Positions 33,140 to 46,560 of a DNA stretch of 64,000 nucleotides are shown piece after piece (the stretch's first letter is position 1; each line of letters opens with the position of its first letter). A program made the translations under genes and the position numbers. Below the pieces are notes generated by a model. The model searched no databases, was not told the DNA's origin, and saw nothing but the letters and a program-made list of their open reading frames with translations. Origin of the DNA: Allium sativum (Eukaryota > Streptophyta > Magnoliopsida > Asparagales > Amaryllidaceae); contig CM060922.1 of the NCBI GenBank assembly GCA_030737875.1, positions 304,535,456 through 304,599,455 of the forward strand, written 5' to 3'.

Positions 33140-36100
33140 CATAATCCAAATGCAAACTGATATTGATAGCAAGATACACCATTTTACGAGGTTCACTCAA
33201 AATGTCAATTACTTGTGCAGCTCCTTGGTCTGCTTCCTATATACAATTATTAATAAAGTTATCATACAAGCAGTAACTAATTAAACCAGCTCCTCCTCAT
33301 GACTACTGACATCAAATGATTTCTGATTTTCACATAATCGACCAAGTGCATGTTATGGACATCGATGCTTACTGCATACCTTTTATGGAAATTCAAATCG
33401 AACAACATCTCCAGCTTCTATTCATATTGACATCAGACATGCCGCAACTTTAGTGCACTAGTGGCTGTTGCATCTTGCTGCTTCTTTAATGCACTAGGGA
33501 TGACAGTTTTTTCCCACATAAATTGGTCTCCTTATCTTTACCCTTTTTAAGACACATTCTTACCTGCTAGAAAATAAAACAATTAAATTATGATAGTAGA
33601 AATGAACACCTGCACATTTTTATGCATTCATCTACTAACATGAATGCATGAAAAACTATTTTTTCTATATTCAAATGCATGCATGCTAAAGGCCTACTAA
33701 CTATTCCATGTTGGTCAACCATAAAAATATGGTAAAGTGTGTTTTGACTCAACATTATACAGCATAATAGATTGTACATAAAATTCCTAACTAATTACAT
33801 TAATTTTTTTAACAATGTTAAGATGTGAAAAAAGGTTTATTATCTAATAAGCATCTTGATATTGGTTGAGTTTACATGTCTGACAGTTCTATTTGATATT
33901 TTTACAGAACTTTTAGTAACTTGGTGGGAGCAGTACAACTTAAATTTGACAACAACTACATGGTAATTATAGCCTGATGTAAGAATAATAAACACACATC
34001 AATGTTAAATGTCCAAAAAAGATGAGAAATTGAAAGAGAGAAAATGTGAATACATACCAAGAAGCATATGAAAACAGTCTGATATTTATTGCAGCAACAT
34101 CTCACTTCGAATTCCAGAGCATTTATTCGAATTTGTGTAACAAATTCAGATACTCCTTTATGTTCCCACAATCAATCCCATGAATGATAGGACGGGAATT
34201 ACGTGGTGTAGAATGTTCCACTGATATGCTTCAAAACTTTCATACGTAACGCATCCACATCCTTTCTTTCCCTAGCTCTTGTTTCCTATCATGCCAAAAT
34301 TTACAACAAATAAACTTTTAGGTCACCGACTCCTATTAATTACATCAAATTTGAGAGCAAAACGCTATATTAAATTCAATATGTGCTGATTAAAGAAGGA
34401 TATAATGAATATACCTGCTAGTACAGTTAGCACATGCAATCTTTAACAGCTGCAACATTCATTGGTTCCACTTGTTTCAGCAACTCAGTCCCTGCAACTA
34501 TATGATCACAACTACAAAACTAATTAAACAATATATAGTCAGTTAATATTGTTCATAATCCATGCAAAGTGGTTTCTTAACATTTATAATCAACTTACAC
34601 ATGAATGTTGAAAAACAAACTGAATCTCAGACAACAAATGTTCAGATTTACCCATGGTCTGAATTAATACACAACCAGATGAACATGAGAACAATTACTA
34701 TAACGGATCCATTCGTTAAAACATAAATGGTAAAACAAAACCTGAAAATTTGAGTTTTGGTTCAACAGAAAGACAAAATAGCATTGAAAAATAAATGCAA
34801 AGTAGTCCCTCCGAAGTCAATGCACAATCTGTTTCCAAGTGCCAAACCCAGGAAACTTTCAACTAGCAAATCCGCTAACAAATACAGGGACAATATAACT
34901 GCAAACATAAGTATATAAATGTCAAATACACTAAATTTTGTATACATATAATGTCAATGTATAAATTAGTAACAAAAATAAACCAGCATATTTAACTTTA
35001 CACTTTATCTCTAACAATAGATCTTTCAAATGCAATATGACTAGGATTATATAAGAATTTAAGATTGAAATTTGAAACTGTTACTGAAGATTGTATAACA
35101 TAAAAGAATCATTTTTCTTCCAAAGAATAGATAAACATAAACATCATGATTTAATTTTAACATTAACATCTAATGATGTTTCTTTTAAATACAAGATAGT
35201 TGGAATCAGAATAAAGAAGTTAAAATTAAAATAACCATTGAAGTATAATATATAGAAACAAACAGTTGGATCCAACTGTATATGATATCAATACAGTTAA
35301 AAATTTAACATATATGCAAGCATAAACCTTCTAGTTTGTGCTAATGTGTGTCCTTGCTCTCATAACGTCTTGAATCACCAAATATTTTGTTTTCATTATG
35401 TTAGGGGAAGGAGTTTGTAGCAGAGCCAATTCCACCTCATCCCCTTGGTATCTGCACAACGATGTAGAAAGTGGGAAACGCAGGAAACTAAAAGTGTCAT
35501 ACTGACTTGTATGTCATGCAATTTTCATTCATGGAGTTGACTTATATATGGGACAATTTGAAGATAAGGTACACCAAAAATCAACCAACGAATAAAAAGC
35601 TGTATGCTTTCAAATCGGAAAATACAATTTATTTCCATTACGCTATTAGATGACAGGCGATGATGTCTACATCTCTTTCCTACCTCTTGCAATTAAACTT
35701 GACTGCAGATTGAAGAATTTTTTTTCCCACAAGGAAGCTTCTATTAGATTTTATGAAGGGGACAGTATATAATGAACCATTTTTTATTTGTCTCTGTGAT
35801 GATGGTTGTTGCTGATGAAATTTTACAAATTACAAAGAATATTAATGTTCTGAGGGATGATATCAATGAACTTACCCCAACACCCCTTGCTAGAGTTCCT
35901 TAAGTTTTTGAGAGAACTCATGAAGGTATGTTATATAATTATTAATGTTTTTAGCTATAATTTCATGCTTGCTCGCTTATTTCATTTATTACTTCTTTGT
36001 ACTTACAGTCAGTAATATCATGCTTACATAATACTTGTATAGCTTGTTGTGAAACAATAAATTCCTGTAGTTATATTTTGAAGTATGTCCTAGAAAAATC

Positions 36101-36687
36101 TGTTTAGATTCACTTTTTTTTAATGGTTTTTTTAGGTATACTCAAGGAATTGTGAGAGATGCTACCACTCAGAACTAAAGTAATAGTTGGTTAGATACCC
36201 ATCTTTAAATTTCATAAGAACGTCAGCTTTAACAAGATGAACCAATATTGGATAAAATAGCAAGACACTGTTTAGTTTGTTAAAAACTGACACAAAATTA
36301 ATTACGATAGTGTGTATAGGTTATATCATTCAATATGGAAGGTATTCCCCCTCTCACACACAGTACAATGAATACACCAGTACCCATAGAAAGAAGGCTA
36401 ACATTTTTGGTAGAAAATTAAACAATCTACACGATTTGAGAAGGAATTTTCAAAAACACATGAAAATTAACTTATAGGAAGAAGAACTTATCATCCTTAC
36501 GCCTACTTCAAGCAACTGGGATGCGATGATGTGGGCTGGTGCATCCATATGCCAGTCTCGCCTTTAGTCTTTATAGAAATGCCACTACCTAACTGAACCT
36601 CCCTGTCAACCTACTCAAATATAATCGACCACTTCAAACAGCATCACCACAACCTAAAACCACTACTGCGAACCCTTCCTGACTCAA

Positions 36688-36993
36688 GTGCCTACACTAA
36701 TCCATACCCGAACACCTCACCGCCTCTGCCTTGTCCATTGCCTTGACGACGTGGTAGATCTAGTCCCTAAATTTGATGTATCAAATTTGATGAGTTTGGA
36801 ATCGGTCGCGAAGCAAGAGGTAGGTCTAAAGGAAAATTTTCCATGGAAAAGAGAGAAGAGGCAGATATACGTAGAAGGCCACGGTTTCTTCAAATTTAGG
36901 GTTACGAGATGGAAGAGGTCATGCGACTGGGTAGATTGGCTAACTGTTAACTTGTTCGGGTCGGGTAACTTGTATGTATTCGATGTAGGCTAG
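36688..36993 (+). CDS. Unassigned 101-codon open frame in K2
   Basis: Starts MPTLIHTRTPHRLCLVH and ends GSGNLYVFDVG. I recognise no domain. It is the longest open frame inside K2 and its base composition is less AT-rich than the surroundings, so it could be a captured host fragment or pure chance. No function is claimed. Confidence 0.2.
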   Translation: MPTLIHTRTPHRLCLVHCLDDVVDLVPKFDVSNLMSLESVAKQEVGLKENFPWKREKRQIYVEGHGFFKFRVTRWKRSCDWVDWLTVNLFGSGNLYVFDVG

Positions 36994-37039
36994 TTCATTT
37001 GTACCCTTTTTTTGCTTTTATTTAAAGTATACGATCTCA

Positions 37040-37800
37040 GCATTTCCGTGACCCATTATATTTATTAGTTATTAAATATCAATAATAATTATTCAATATT
37101 AAATAATTATTAGTTTTATTTATATTTTTTATTATTTTTAATTTTTTATTAAAAATTAACTACTATTCATTAATTAATAAAAATTAGTTATTCAATTTTA
37201 GTATAAGTTACCAATTATTAAATATTACTTTCTTAAATATTCAATAGTAAATTTTAATTATCAATCATTAAGTATTATTTTTATTTATTAATGTCAATTA
37301 TGTATATGTATTATTACTCATTAATCATTTGACACTAATTTTAAATATTACTTCTTAATTCTAAGTTATAATTATAAATTAATAATTATTTTTATTAATT
37401 TTAAATTATTAAATAGTTATTATTGATTATAAACCAATAATTATTTAATTGTACATTAGCATGTATATATTTTTAATTATTTATTATAAGTTACTTAGTT
37501 ATAATAGTTTAATATTAGTGGTTAATCATGCTCAATGACTAGTAACTATAGTTTACTTGTTATTAATAATTAAAAATAATAAATTATATATATATATATA
37601 TATAAGTTGTTGACTATAGATAATAATTAGTAATTATAAGTAGATAATCTTTAATTGTAAAATTTTTTATAAATAATGACGTATATAAATTGCCATTGAT
37701 AATTATTAGTTATAAATTCCATTTATAAATTATTAATAAATATTTATAATTTTTTGTTAATTAAACGTTACCAATTATTAATATTATTACCAATCATAAA
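37040..37800. repeat. Extremely AT-rich tract in K2
   Basis: About 760 bases made almost only of words such as TTATTAATAATTATTAAATA, with an (AT)n run at 37586-37602. Many short inverted repeats follow from this composition. Confidence 0.8.
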
Positions 37801-37819
37801 AAGCCAAATATAAATAACA

Positions 37820-38085
37820 CTACTTGCTTCAGTTGTAAGCAAATAATACTATATTGCTTCGACGCATTTGCTTTAGTTGCATGGGCAAACTGAGCAAATA
37901 ATGATATTTTGTTTCAGATGCATGGACGACCGGAGTAAATAACACTATTTGCTTCGGTTATACGGACAACAGAAGCAAATAACACAATTTGCTTCGATAC
38001 ACTTGCTTCGACTATGATGATAACCGAAGCAAATAACACTATTTGCTTCGGTTGTATGGACAATTGAAGCAAATGAGGCGAAGCA
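37820..38085. repeat. K2 right subterminal repeats
   Basis: Variants of TTTGCTTCGGTTGTATGGAC and AACCGAAGCAAATAACAC repeat at intervals of about 20-50 bases, for example at 37949, 38022 and 38042. Confidence 0.85.
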
Positions 38086-38107
38086 ACAGACATATTTTAT
38101 AGTAGTG

Positions 38108-39463
38108 AATTTGGTCACAAATCGTTTTCTTCTCTATCATCTAATCGTTTTCCCCCCTTTTTACTATTGACAAAAATTTAAACCTAAATTTACGTCAGTA
38201 TCGCTCCTCTCCTCGACAACAAATTTTATTCCGAAAAGGTTGAAGCTTTGAAACGCTTTCTAGCTTTAATTGCTCAGGGCGTTGACATCGCCAGTTTTTT
38301 CCCTCGGGTTCAATTTGTATAGCACTGTGAATTAGTTGCACTTATTATAGATTGGATTATGAGTAATTAGTTCATTTGTTAAATTTTGGAAAACCCATTC
38401 GCTTATGAGTAATTAGTTGCTTGGACATCCCAAACTTAGGAAAACCCGTTCGCTTATGAGCGATTAGTCGGTGAAAGATTAAATTATGAGTAATTAGTTG
38501 CGCTTTTACCATTGATTTGGGATTATGCTGAGGTTTATTCGAAAATTATACCCAGCAATAAACCAAAAAAAGGAGATGGCGCCGGTGGGTTTGCCACCAG
38601 GATTTAGGTTTCACCTAACTGAGTGGTACCTTTTTGGGCCATGAGAACCGGGCTATTGGCATGAAAAAGATATTGGTTTATCATAGAGTTCGAGCTAGTT
38701 AAGGAATGGGGACTTTACCGTTGAAAATGATCTACACTTTCTGTTCATTTACATTAACATATAATTGTATGCTTGAGGTTTTGTGATACATATACATGTG
38801 TTGCAGTGCGATGTTTTTGCACTGCGGTGTTCTTGAGGCTACCAATTTCCCGATCCGGACGAGTCGTTCACCCGTATCTAACACGCACAGGTATTTTCCA
38901 TTTGATTTTGGAAACTATCAATTTCAATGTTTCGATTTTGGAAACGTATGTTCAGTTTTGCATCCATATTATGCCTTACTATGTATCATAAAACAGTCAT
39001 ACAAAAAAGTATCATAAGGCACCGCAGTGCATCAGTTCATACCATACACATCCAAAAAATGATATACAATTGTATGCTTGAGGTTTTGTGATACAAATAC
39101 ATGTGTAGCACTGCGGTGGGTTTTCACTACGGTGTGTTCGTACCATAAAGTTCATACAAATACATGTGTAGCACTGCGGTGTGTTTGCACTGAGGTTTTG
39201 TGATACAAATACCCGTATCTTGCACGCATGCACAAGTATCATAAGGCAGCATCAGTCCATACAATACACATCAGTTCATACCATACACGCACAAGTATAC
39301 ACGCACGCACAAGTATCATAAGGCAGCATCAGTCCGTATAATACACATCAGTTCATACCATACACGGACATCCAAAAAATAACACACACATCCACATCCA
39401 AAAGTATCATAAACTTCACTTAATACATACAGATCCAAAAAATGGCACTATAGTAGCATCAGT
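38108..39463. other. K1 interior with degenerate repeats
   Basis: Non-coding. Between 38766 and 39420 several phrases recur: TTGAGGTTTTGTGATACA (38774, 39078, with a partial copy near 39190), ACATGTGTAGCACTGCGGTG, AGTATCATAAGGCA (about 39009, 39236, 39312) and CATCAGTTCATACCATACAC. This is a scrambled tandem repeat rather than a clean array. Confidence 0.6.
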
Positions 39464-39569
39464 TCATACCAGATCAGGGCTTTGCGGGGCTGTGGTACTT
39501 CCCACTGATTCATTAGTGCTTTGCAGCTGTGGGAGAGCCAGTCCGAAGTAAGCAGCCGCATGTAATGGA
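39464..39569 (-). pseudogene. C-terminal piece of the K1 gene, cut off by S1
   Basis: Minus-strand frame with HAAAYFGLALPQ and GSTTAPQSPDLV before TGA at 39464-39466. It continues the frame that breaks off at 61062 on the other side of S1: when one copy of the 5-base target duplication is removed, the codons join without a shift and a Gly-Pro-x-His-Ala-Ala motif is repeated across the join. This supports one gene in K1 before S1 arrived. Confidence 0.6.
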
Positions 39570-39574
39570 CCCGC

Positions 39575-42500
39575 TGTTGTATATAATGTAGTTGTATACA
39601 CAATTATATGATTTTTGTTTGATGATAACAACCAAATAAATATTATTTTAAATGTGTTTGTTACTGTACTGTTCTATATATACATTACAGACAAGAATAT
39701 AATATTTATATTTAAATAGAATACGATTGTACAGACATTCATATATTCATACAGTATTTTATTAAAATTAGATATTATATTTCAAACATTCAAACAATAC
39801 AACTATTTGTAACTCCACTACTTAAACATTCAATGAATATTGTACTTGTAAATAAACTGAATAAAATAGATAAGTATGTTTGACAACAATAAAATAATAT
39901 TTTATTTCAATCAAACTTGTTTATTACATATAAACAGTACAATCTTTATCATATACACAGCTCCTTTACAACAGAATCACTACAACATTCACTATAACAC
40001 TCTGTCTATACATCTCACATATATACATAATCACTCATTTTACATTTTCATAACCATATACATTCACTGATACATTCACTGACACTGTCTCTTAGTCTTC
40101 TGTCTTCACAGCGTCTTTCAGTCAGTCCATTCTTTATACCTGTTACATACAGAAACACACACAATATCTGGAACAAAAATAATTTCATATTCGAGCAGAT
40201 ATAATTTTTATTTTAAATATTTTATTTGCCTCAGTTTTCTAGTGTGTTTCTCATCATATTTCTGACTCGATCTGATTTTTTAGACAGCTTGTGATATTCA
40301 CAGTGATACACTGTAAATATCACAAGACAGTCGGCGTATATATAAAATATTTCAGTGTAGGGACAACATTTTTTTTCTAATGGCTGCATATACACATGTG
40401 TATATATATACACGTGTGCACTGCCCTGCCAATTCAGATACAACTGAGGAGTAGTCACGTGGACCTTCTCGACTTAGTGCACACATAAAAACAACTCAAT
40501 ATAATGTCAACACAGCAAATAATGGTCCAAATAAAAAGTCAAGATACAAGGCATGAGTGATCGAGCAAAAGGTCAAAGCATGGTACATGTATACATGAAG
40601 GGCATAGACCAGATACATAGCACGTCATGTTCAATTGCAGCAAGAAGCACAACAAGAAATACATGGGAGACAAGAACAAGATAACTCAAGATTTCAAGTG
40701 CACAAGACATGGTGCATAGATGATGATTACTCAGCATATACATGTAAGCATGGTATTCAAATCAGTTGTGAACAAATCAAAGTGGTCGAGGCAGTTCAAC
40801 AAAGATGTCGAGCAACAAAGTCAAGATAGCTCGACCAAGTATATGCAGGAGTGAATTACATATTAGCTAGCATGTGTGGTCGAAACAGCTCAACAAAATT
40901 GGTCGAGTCAGGTTGGCAAAATAGAGCATATACAAAGCAACCCAGATTTCAACATTAAACAAAGCATCAAGATCTATACAACATCATTTTTTTTCAAGGA
41001 TGCAATTGCACAAATATGATCACACAGCAATGGAACAAGCATATACGACAGTATGGTGCAAACAGTTTGCAGATTACATTGGTCAATTTTTTTACAGTGA
41101 TCATACGGTTCAAGGCAGCCCAAATAAAAGTGATAGATTTCAGCATGTATATTTGGACACAGTAAGACAAGATGCAAACAAGCGTGATCATGTTTATCAA
41201 TGATCATGCATGGTTTAACAATGGCAACAACAATGGAACAAAATGGAGCAGCATCATCAAAGTAGCAGGTATGACAAAGATTATACGAGTACAAGCTTAA
41301 ACTACATAGTGGTGCAGCAATGAAGAACCACACATGAACATGCATACCCAAGTGGATTTGGCAAGTCAAAGAGAATATGTTTAAAAAATTTCAAGCTCAC
41401 AGTTTTTGCTTCCCAGAATATACATAGAGTTAATGTTAGCACAACAGTGGGAAAAATCAATTCGAATAATTCCAGCACAATTCTTTTCCAAAAAGCAATG
41501 GTTTGAAAAAGTATTGTTCTGGCAAGTATTTTTTCCAGTATCAAGTTGACAATAGTTCAAAGGTGCAATTCAACAAATTTAACATACAAGAACAAAATTG
41601 AATTGTTCTTTTCTGGCGTGATTCAAATCAGATTAAATTGGCATGGCAAAATTGGCAAGTGTTAAATGAATAATTCACGCATTCGTATGATTCCAGCATG
41701 AAACGTGCAATTTGTTTAGGCATGTTTTAAATCAAATTTCCAGAATTGATTTTTTTTCCAATCAATACCGAGAATTTCAAGCCAACAAACTTTTTTTATA
41801 AAGGGAAAGTTCTTTTTAACAAATCAGTGCAATCACTTTTGGGAAAGCTTTCAAATCATTTTAGGAGCCAGAAATTCAAACAAGGGAATAAAAGTAATCA
41901 GGGGATTTCAGTGTTTTTAAACACAGTGACATATTTAGCAAGCATGTCCAGGATAGTATCGAAATTCATCACAACAAATTAGGAAATCTTTCAAAGCCAA
42001 GGAATCAAATTCAAACTAAGATTGTCATAAAGGGAATGCCAAACAATCAGATCGAAGTCATTTCTGAAATCAGAATTTTAGGGTTTCGTTTTAACCCTAT
42101 ATATATATATATATGCGTTACATCATTGGTAAAGGAATGAGCATTGAAATCCAACACAACTATTTCATAGAACAAACAAGAGAAATCAAATTAAAAATAT
42201 TAACTGATTTTCGATCGCAACATATAACCCAAGTCAGATCGACCAAGAGCACAACAAATACAAGCATCAGAGAAGCAATTTCATCAATACCAGAAGCCGT
42301 CAATTTGATTTGAGAAAATTAGAAAACCCTAATTCGGTTTTCACAGCCGCCATTGTTTAAGAAAGAAAGAGATCGGGTGAACCCAAAACAAATGGGCCGA
42401 CCAAGTTGAAAGGGCTATAGACTCTATTATTAAAAAGGGGATAACCCTTATGTTTAAATCCTAGGGTTTCTTTGTTTTTATTTTTATTTTGTATTGTTTT

Positions 42501-42912
42501 TATTTTCTGTTGTAAATCTGAACTGTTTTCTAGGTATGTAAAATCTAGGGGGATTCAGTTAGGGATTAACTGACAGTTTACTAGTGTTTGTAAAACTAGG
42601 GGAAAATCTGGTCTAGTGGATATAAACCAGTCCAGGGTTTTGAGCGTTGGGTTAGGACAGGAGCAGGTGCTGCGACTGTACATGGTCTTTTATGTGGGAT
42701 CTTTTTATAACACCTAGTATAAACCTTAGGAATGCAGCAGTAGGCAGGATTTTGCCGAAGCTGGGTATCTCTGTGTGTTATTTCTTTTCTGCCTTTTATT
42801 TCTACTGCAGTCTGTGATCTGTTTATTATTTAATATCCCGTTAGATTTTTAACTCAGCGAAGAATTATAATGAACCCTATTCACCCCCTCTAGGGTTAAT
42901 CTAGATCCTACA
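39575..42912 (+). repeat. 5' LTR of S1
   Basis: Starts TGTTGTATATAATG, ends GATCCTACA. An AT run at about 42099-42115 just after TTTTAACCC is the probable TATA region. The G-box-like palindrome at 40393-40418 differs from its partner in the 3' LTR by one base. Confidence 0.93.
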
Positions 42913-42914
42913 AG

Positions 42915-42926
42915 TGGTATCAGAGC
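42915..42926 (+). other. Primer-binding site of S1
   Basis: TGGTATCAGAGC, two bases after the LTR. Confidence 0.92.
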
Positions 42927-42959
42927 AGGTTTTCTCATTAACTCTAGAGTCATAGGTCA

Positions 42960-44387
42960 TCCTAGTTGTCAACCGATAGAGAGTCGGTCCAGTTCATCTC
43001 CAACTATTTTCGATGGAATATATTTTTTAAATTGGAAATCCAAAATGGAATTTTATTTAAAATCTGTAAATGTTAAATGTTGGGATATTGATATCAATGG
43101 GATTAATAGTGTAGGTATTACTTTCATTGCTCGTGTTATGAAAATTATATTTGATTTTCTTAGCACTGAACAGTTTAATCTTATCTGTCATTATTTATCT
43201 GCATAGGAAATCTGGAGAACTCTTAATGCAAAGTTTGGACAAAATGACAACAAGTGCTCAAAACCTGCAAAGATCAACTCAGATTCAGAAGTATGTCTAA
43301 TAGGATTTACTAAAGAAGAATCAGATGATGATAGTGTTGGAGATTCAATAGATGATGAAATAAGAAATTTGTCATTTGAAGATCGGGTTTATTTTTGTGC
43401 TGATTTAACCAAATCTGTTGATAAAATCCAACTGAAAAATAAATCTCTGAAATCTAGGAATTCTGAGTTGACCAGCAAAATTGTTGATTTGGAATCACAA
43501 CTTGAATATTTTATAAATTCTTCAAATTCAGATTGCAATAATTGTTTGAAATTGGAAACCAATCTTGTTCATCTCAATAAAAATATTCAAATGTTTGAAA
43601 AGGAAATTTTGATCTTAAAAGAAAACAAGATTGAGTTGTCAATTTTGAACAATTTTCTACAAAAGGAATTTGAAATTTTTAAGTCTGATATATATATTCC
43701 AAATTTGAAATTGCTGAAAAAAAGAATTTGTTGAAATCTGATTTGATTTTGAAAGAACTTGAAAATAAGATTGAAAAATCCAAGAAATTTGAGTTTGAAA
43801 AAAAAACGATTTGAATCTAAAATTTCTGAGTCCCAAGTCAGAATTGAATTACTTAAATCTAAAAATTTGGTTTTGAAACAATATGATGCTGAAAGGAAGA
43901 TCACTAATAGCCACTGTTCATATTTAATAAAAGAGAACGGTGATCTTAAATTCAAAATTCAACAACTAGAGTCAACTTTGGTTAAATTTTCTGATGGAGA
44001 GAAATCTTTAAATATGTTGTTGAAAATCCAATTTTCTGCTGGAAATAAGTGTGGACTCGGATTTGGGAATAAAAATGTTTTTGAAAAACAAAATTCAAAT
44101 GATTTGAAGAATCCCTCAAATAGCTTTGTAAAGATTCATTTTGAAAATTTAAACTCTAGAAATTTCAAAGTTTTTTGAATCAAAATCGTGATGTGAAATT
44201 ATTTTATAAGAATCCATCTAAACAATCCTGGACCCCAAAAAGAACTATAGTGAATTCATCAAAATTCAAACAGATCTGGGTCCCTAAAGGTACTTTGGTA
44301 AATTCTAAGAGATTGTTATATAAAAAAGTTTGGGTACCTAAAACCGTTGCAAATTTTGTTAGACCACTTGATCCTATAAATTGTTAG
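42960..44387 (+). pseudogene. gag: S1 Gag remnant with long coiled-coil part
   Basis: A frame near 42997 reads SPTIFDGIYFLNWKSKME, the N-terminal part of SIRE-like Gags. TAG at 43204 interrupts (in SA-stop-EIWRTL). The segment that should carry the rest of the Gag fold and a zinc knuckle is missing: the text jumps near 43245 to an acidic part (EESDDDSVGDSIDDE). From 43369 to about 44150 a Lys/Glu/Leu/Asn-rich coiled coil follows, with a frameshift near 43720, its reversal near 43800, and another near 44175. The end (WVPKGTLVN, then KKVWVPKT) is the usual C-terminal SIRE Gag motif, which in full elements leads into protease; here the frame stops at 44385. Confidence 0.8.
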
Positions 44388-45120
44388 GTATCAGTGGAGG
44401 CTGAGGAACTACGTTGCTAAAAGGAAATTGAATTTAAGCCATTCCATTTTTCTGTATCATTCAGAGTTCCTTATGCAAGATTGTTGAGTTAGAGATTCAG
44501 GTTTACATTGATCTCAGGTATAACCTCTAAACTCATCCTTGTAAATATTTTTTTCCTTCCTTCTATCTCTCCTATTTATTTTCTTTGTCTATTTGATTTG
44601 ACAATGCAATATGTTTTTGTGCCTTCTTAAACTTCTAATTGTAGAATTCATATTTTCTAGAAATTCACTTCATTGGTATGAAACTCTAATGTTTTAATCA
44701 TTTCCAGATCTTGAATTTAAACTTGTAAATATCTACAATTGTTTTGAAGTTTATTTTCTGTTTTCTGAATTCATAATAGTGTTGATGTATTCTTGTCATA
44801 TCTTGAACACTGTTAATCCGAATTCTAAATTTTTGAAGATCTAAAATATTAATGAGATTTCACACACCTTTGCAGTTTTGACCATCTTCTAATTCATTTT
44901 GGAAAGACATAAAATATTATACTCACTACAGCACCCTCTTATTTATCAGTTGTGATAATTTCATTAATTTTCAGATTGGCTTGGATATTTTGAATTGTAT
45001 TGAATCAGTGATACATCTTGAATTTCACCTTTATTCATGATCATCATGGTTGAAATTTGTTTGTTTGAAATCATTTGAAATTCTTGATATTTTGAATATC
45101 ACACACCTCTTAATCATGAA
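44388..45120. other. S1 interior, left of Y2, non-coding
   Basis: AT-rich, no Pol motif seen. Together with 55679-57490 it replaces the pol region. Confidence 0.6.
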
Positions 45121-45242
45121 ATTATTGTAACACCCCGTATTTTCTGAGAATATTAAAATAACAAATTAAAGAATAATTTATTTGAAAAAGGGGAATGAGA
45201 AAAGAATGATGTTTAGCATTGTTCTAAGGTTTGTAAGAAAAA

Positions 45243-45316
45243 GACTTAGTAGCTCATTTGGTTAGAACATGTGACTTGCATACAAGAGGTAAAGAGTTCG
45301 ATCCCCGCCAGCGCCA
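45243..45316 (+). ncRNA. tRNA-like block with A and B boxes in Y2 5' LTR
   Basis: 74 bases shaped like a tRNA gene: A box TAGCTCATTTGG at 45250-45261 (one base off the consensus), B box AGTTCGATCC at 45295-45304 (one base off), ending GCGCCA. The acceptor stem does not pair, and anticodon and T stems pair poorly, so this is a tRNA-derived sequence and not a working tRNA gene. The same block is in the 3' LTR. Confidence 0.6.
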
Positions 45317-46560
45317 TATTTTTGTTTTAGGGGAATGGCTAAAAAGTGGCTTAGTGTGAACGTAGTTCAAAAAGTGGTTTAGTGTGAAAATGGTTAATTA
45401 TGAAGAAGTTATTAAGCCACGAAGTTTGTATGCATATGAGAGAAATATATATATAGATATATATAAAAATTAAATAAATAAATATTCAAAAAAAAAAGTT
45501 CAAAACAGCGAATCGGGAGGGGGAATAGCCGAACCGCACCATTTTTGAAGTCGACCCGAGCCCTGCTGGGTCGACTAGAGGTCAATCCAGAGTGTTTGGC
45601 TGCCAACCCGTGGCCCGATTTGCCCTAAGGGCTGATATGGCATCAAAGTGGTCCAGATCAGTTCTAGGGTTAATCCTAAGGCCTAAATAACTTCCTACAC
45701 CTATATATACACCCTAAGACCTAACCCTAATTCATAAATATTATCTATGACACCATTATGCTGTCAAATTCTCTCTTAAACCCTAGCCGCCGCCTCTGAA
45801 TCAAATCTCAAGTGCTCAACTTCAACTCAAATTAAAGATAAGAGCTTCTACAACAATTCAAGAAGATAAACCAGCAACACCGCAACGTTTCTACACCAAT
45901 TTCAGTGCATAATTCTATTCTTTAACCACGAAAGGTGAGTACGGTGATTTTCACAATATAATGGGATTAAAAGTAACATGATGATGTTGTAAAGAGGATT
46001 CATATGTATGTATGTAATTTAAATCTCATCCAAGTCTTCACCTTTTTGATTCATGTCATCATATGCCTATGTTTCTATGTAAAGTTCATACCTTTATCAG
46101 TTTATTCATGTTGAATCTGTCATTATGCCTCTATGCCAGTTTACATGCCCCTTTATTTTATGATGTTGTATTAATTCCAATTTTCTGTGATTTGATTCTC
46201 TCTTCTTATCCCTATTCCTTTTATTTTTGGATCTAGGCTACCTTCGAGCCTATGTTAAAAATACGCGCGAATGCAAATACGTGGGAACGACGGGAATATG
46301 TGAAATATGGAAAATTGGATATTATTGGATATTTTGGATAATTGGATAATATGTGAAATTGACATATTTGGGTATGAATTACATGGATTTGATGAAATTG
46401 CCTATAATTGTAAATTTGTAATTGAGGCTAATTAATATGTAATTAGTGACAATTTGGAATAAGCAATATTATAAACATGATTATATGTTTAATTGGATAT
46501 ACATGACATGAAAATTGGGTATGGGTGAAATACGATTATTAATAAACCTTTGACAAGAGG

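Larger units (their letters stand above)
32813..38107. mobile_element. CACTA transposon K2 inserted in K1
   Basis: Starts CACTACTACAAAATA (32813) and ends TATTTTATAGTAGTG (38107), imperfect inverted repeats, with duplication AAT at 32810-32812 and 38108-38110. Both ends carry many copies of TTTGCTTCGGTTG or its complement (left from 32833 to about 32990, right from about 37820 to 38080), the subterminal repeats that bind CACTA transposase. I find no transposase; the interior is non-coding to my reading, with an unassigned 101-codon frame at 36688-36993. The family differs from K1: other subterminal motif, and the terminal repeats share only about the first 14 bases. Confidence 0.93.

Noticed and set aside
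33588..34947. Several minus-strand frames of 60-71 codons in K2
   Set aside because: Short, hydrophobic because of AT-rich DNA, without domain or partner frames.
40231..42313. Frames of 60-131 codons within the S1 5' LTR
   Set aside because: LTR sequence; the corresponding frames in the 3' LTR are broken or of other length.
45243..45316. A functional tRNA gene
   Set aside because: Promoter boxes are good, but the acceptor stem does not pair and other stems pair poorly; it occurs at the same place in both LTRs, so it is part of the element.
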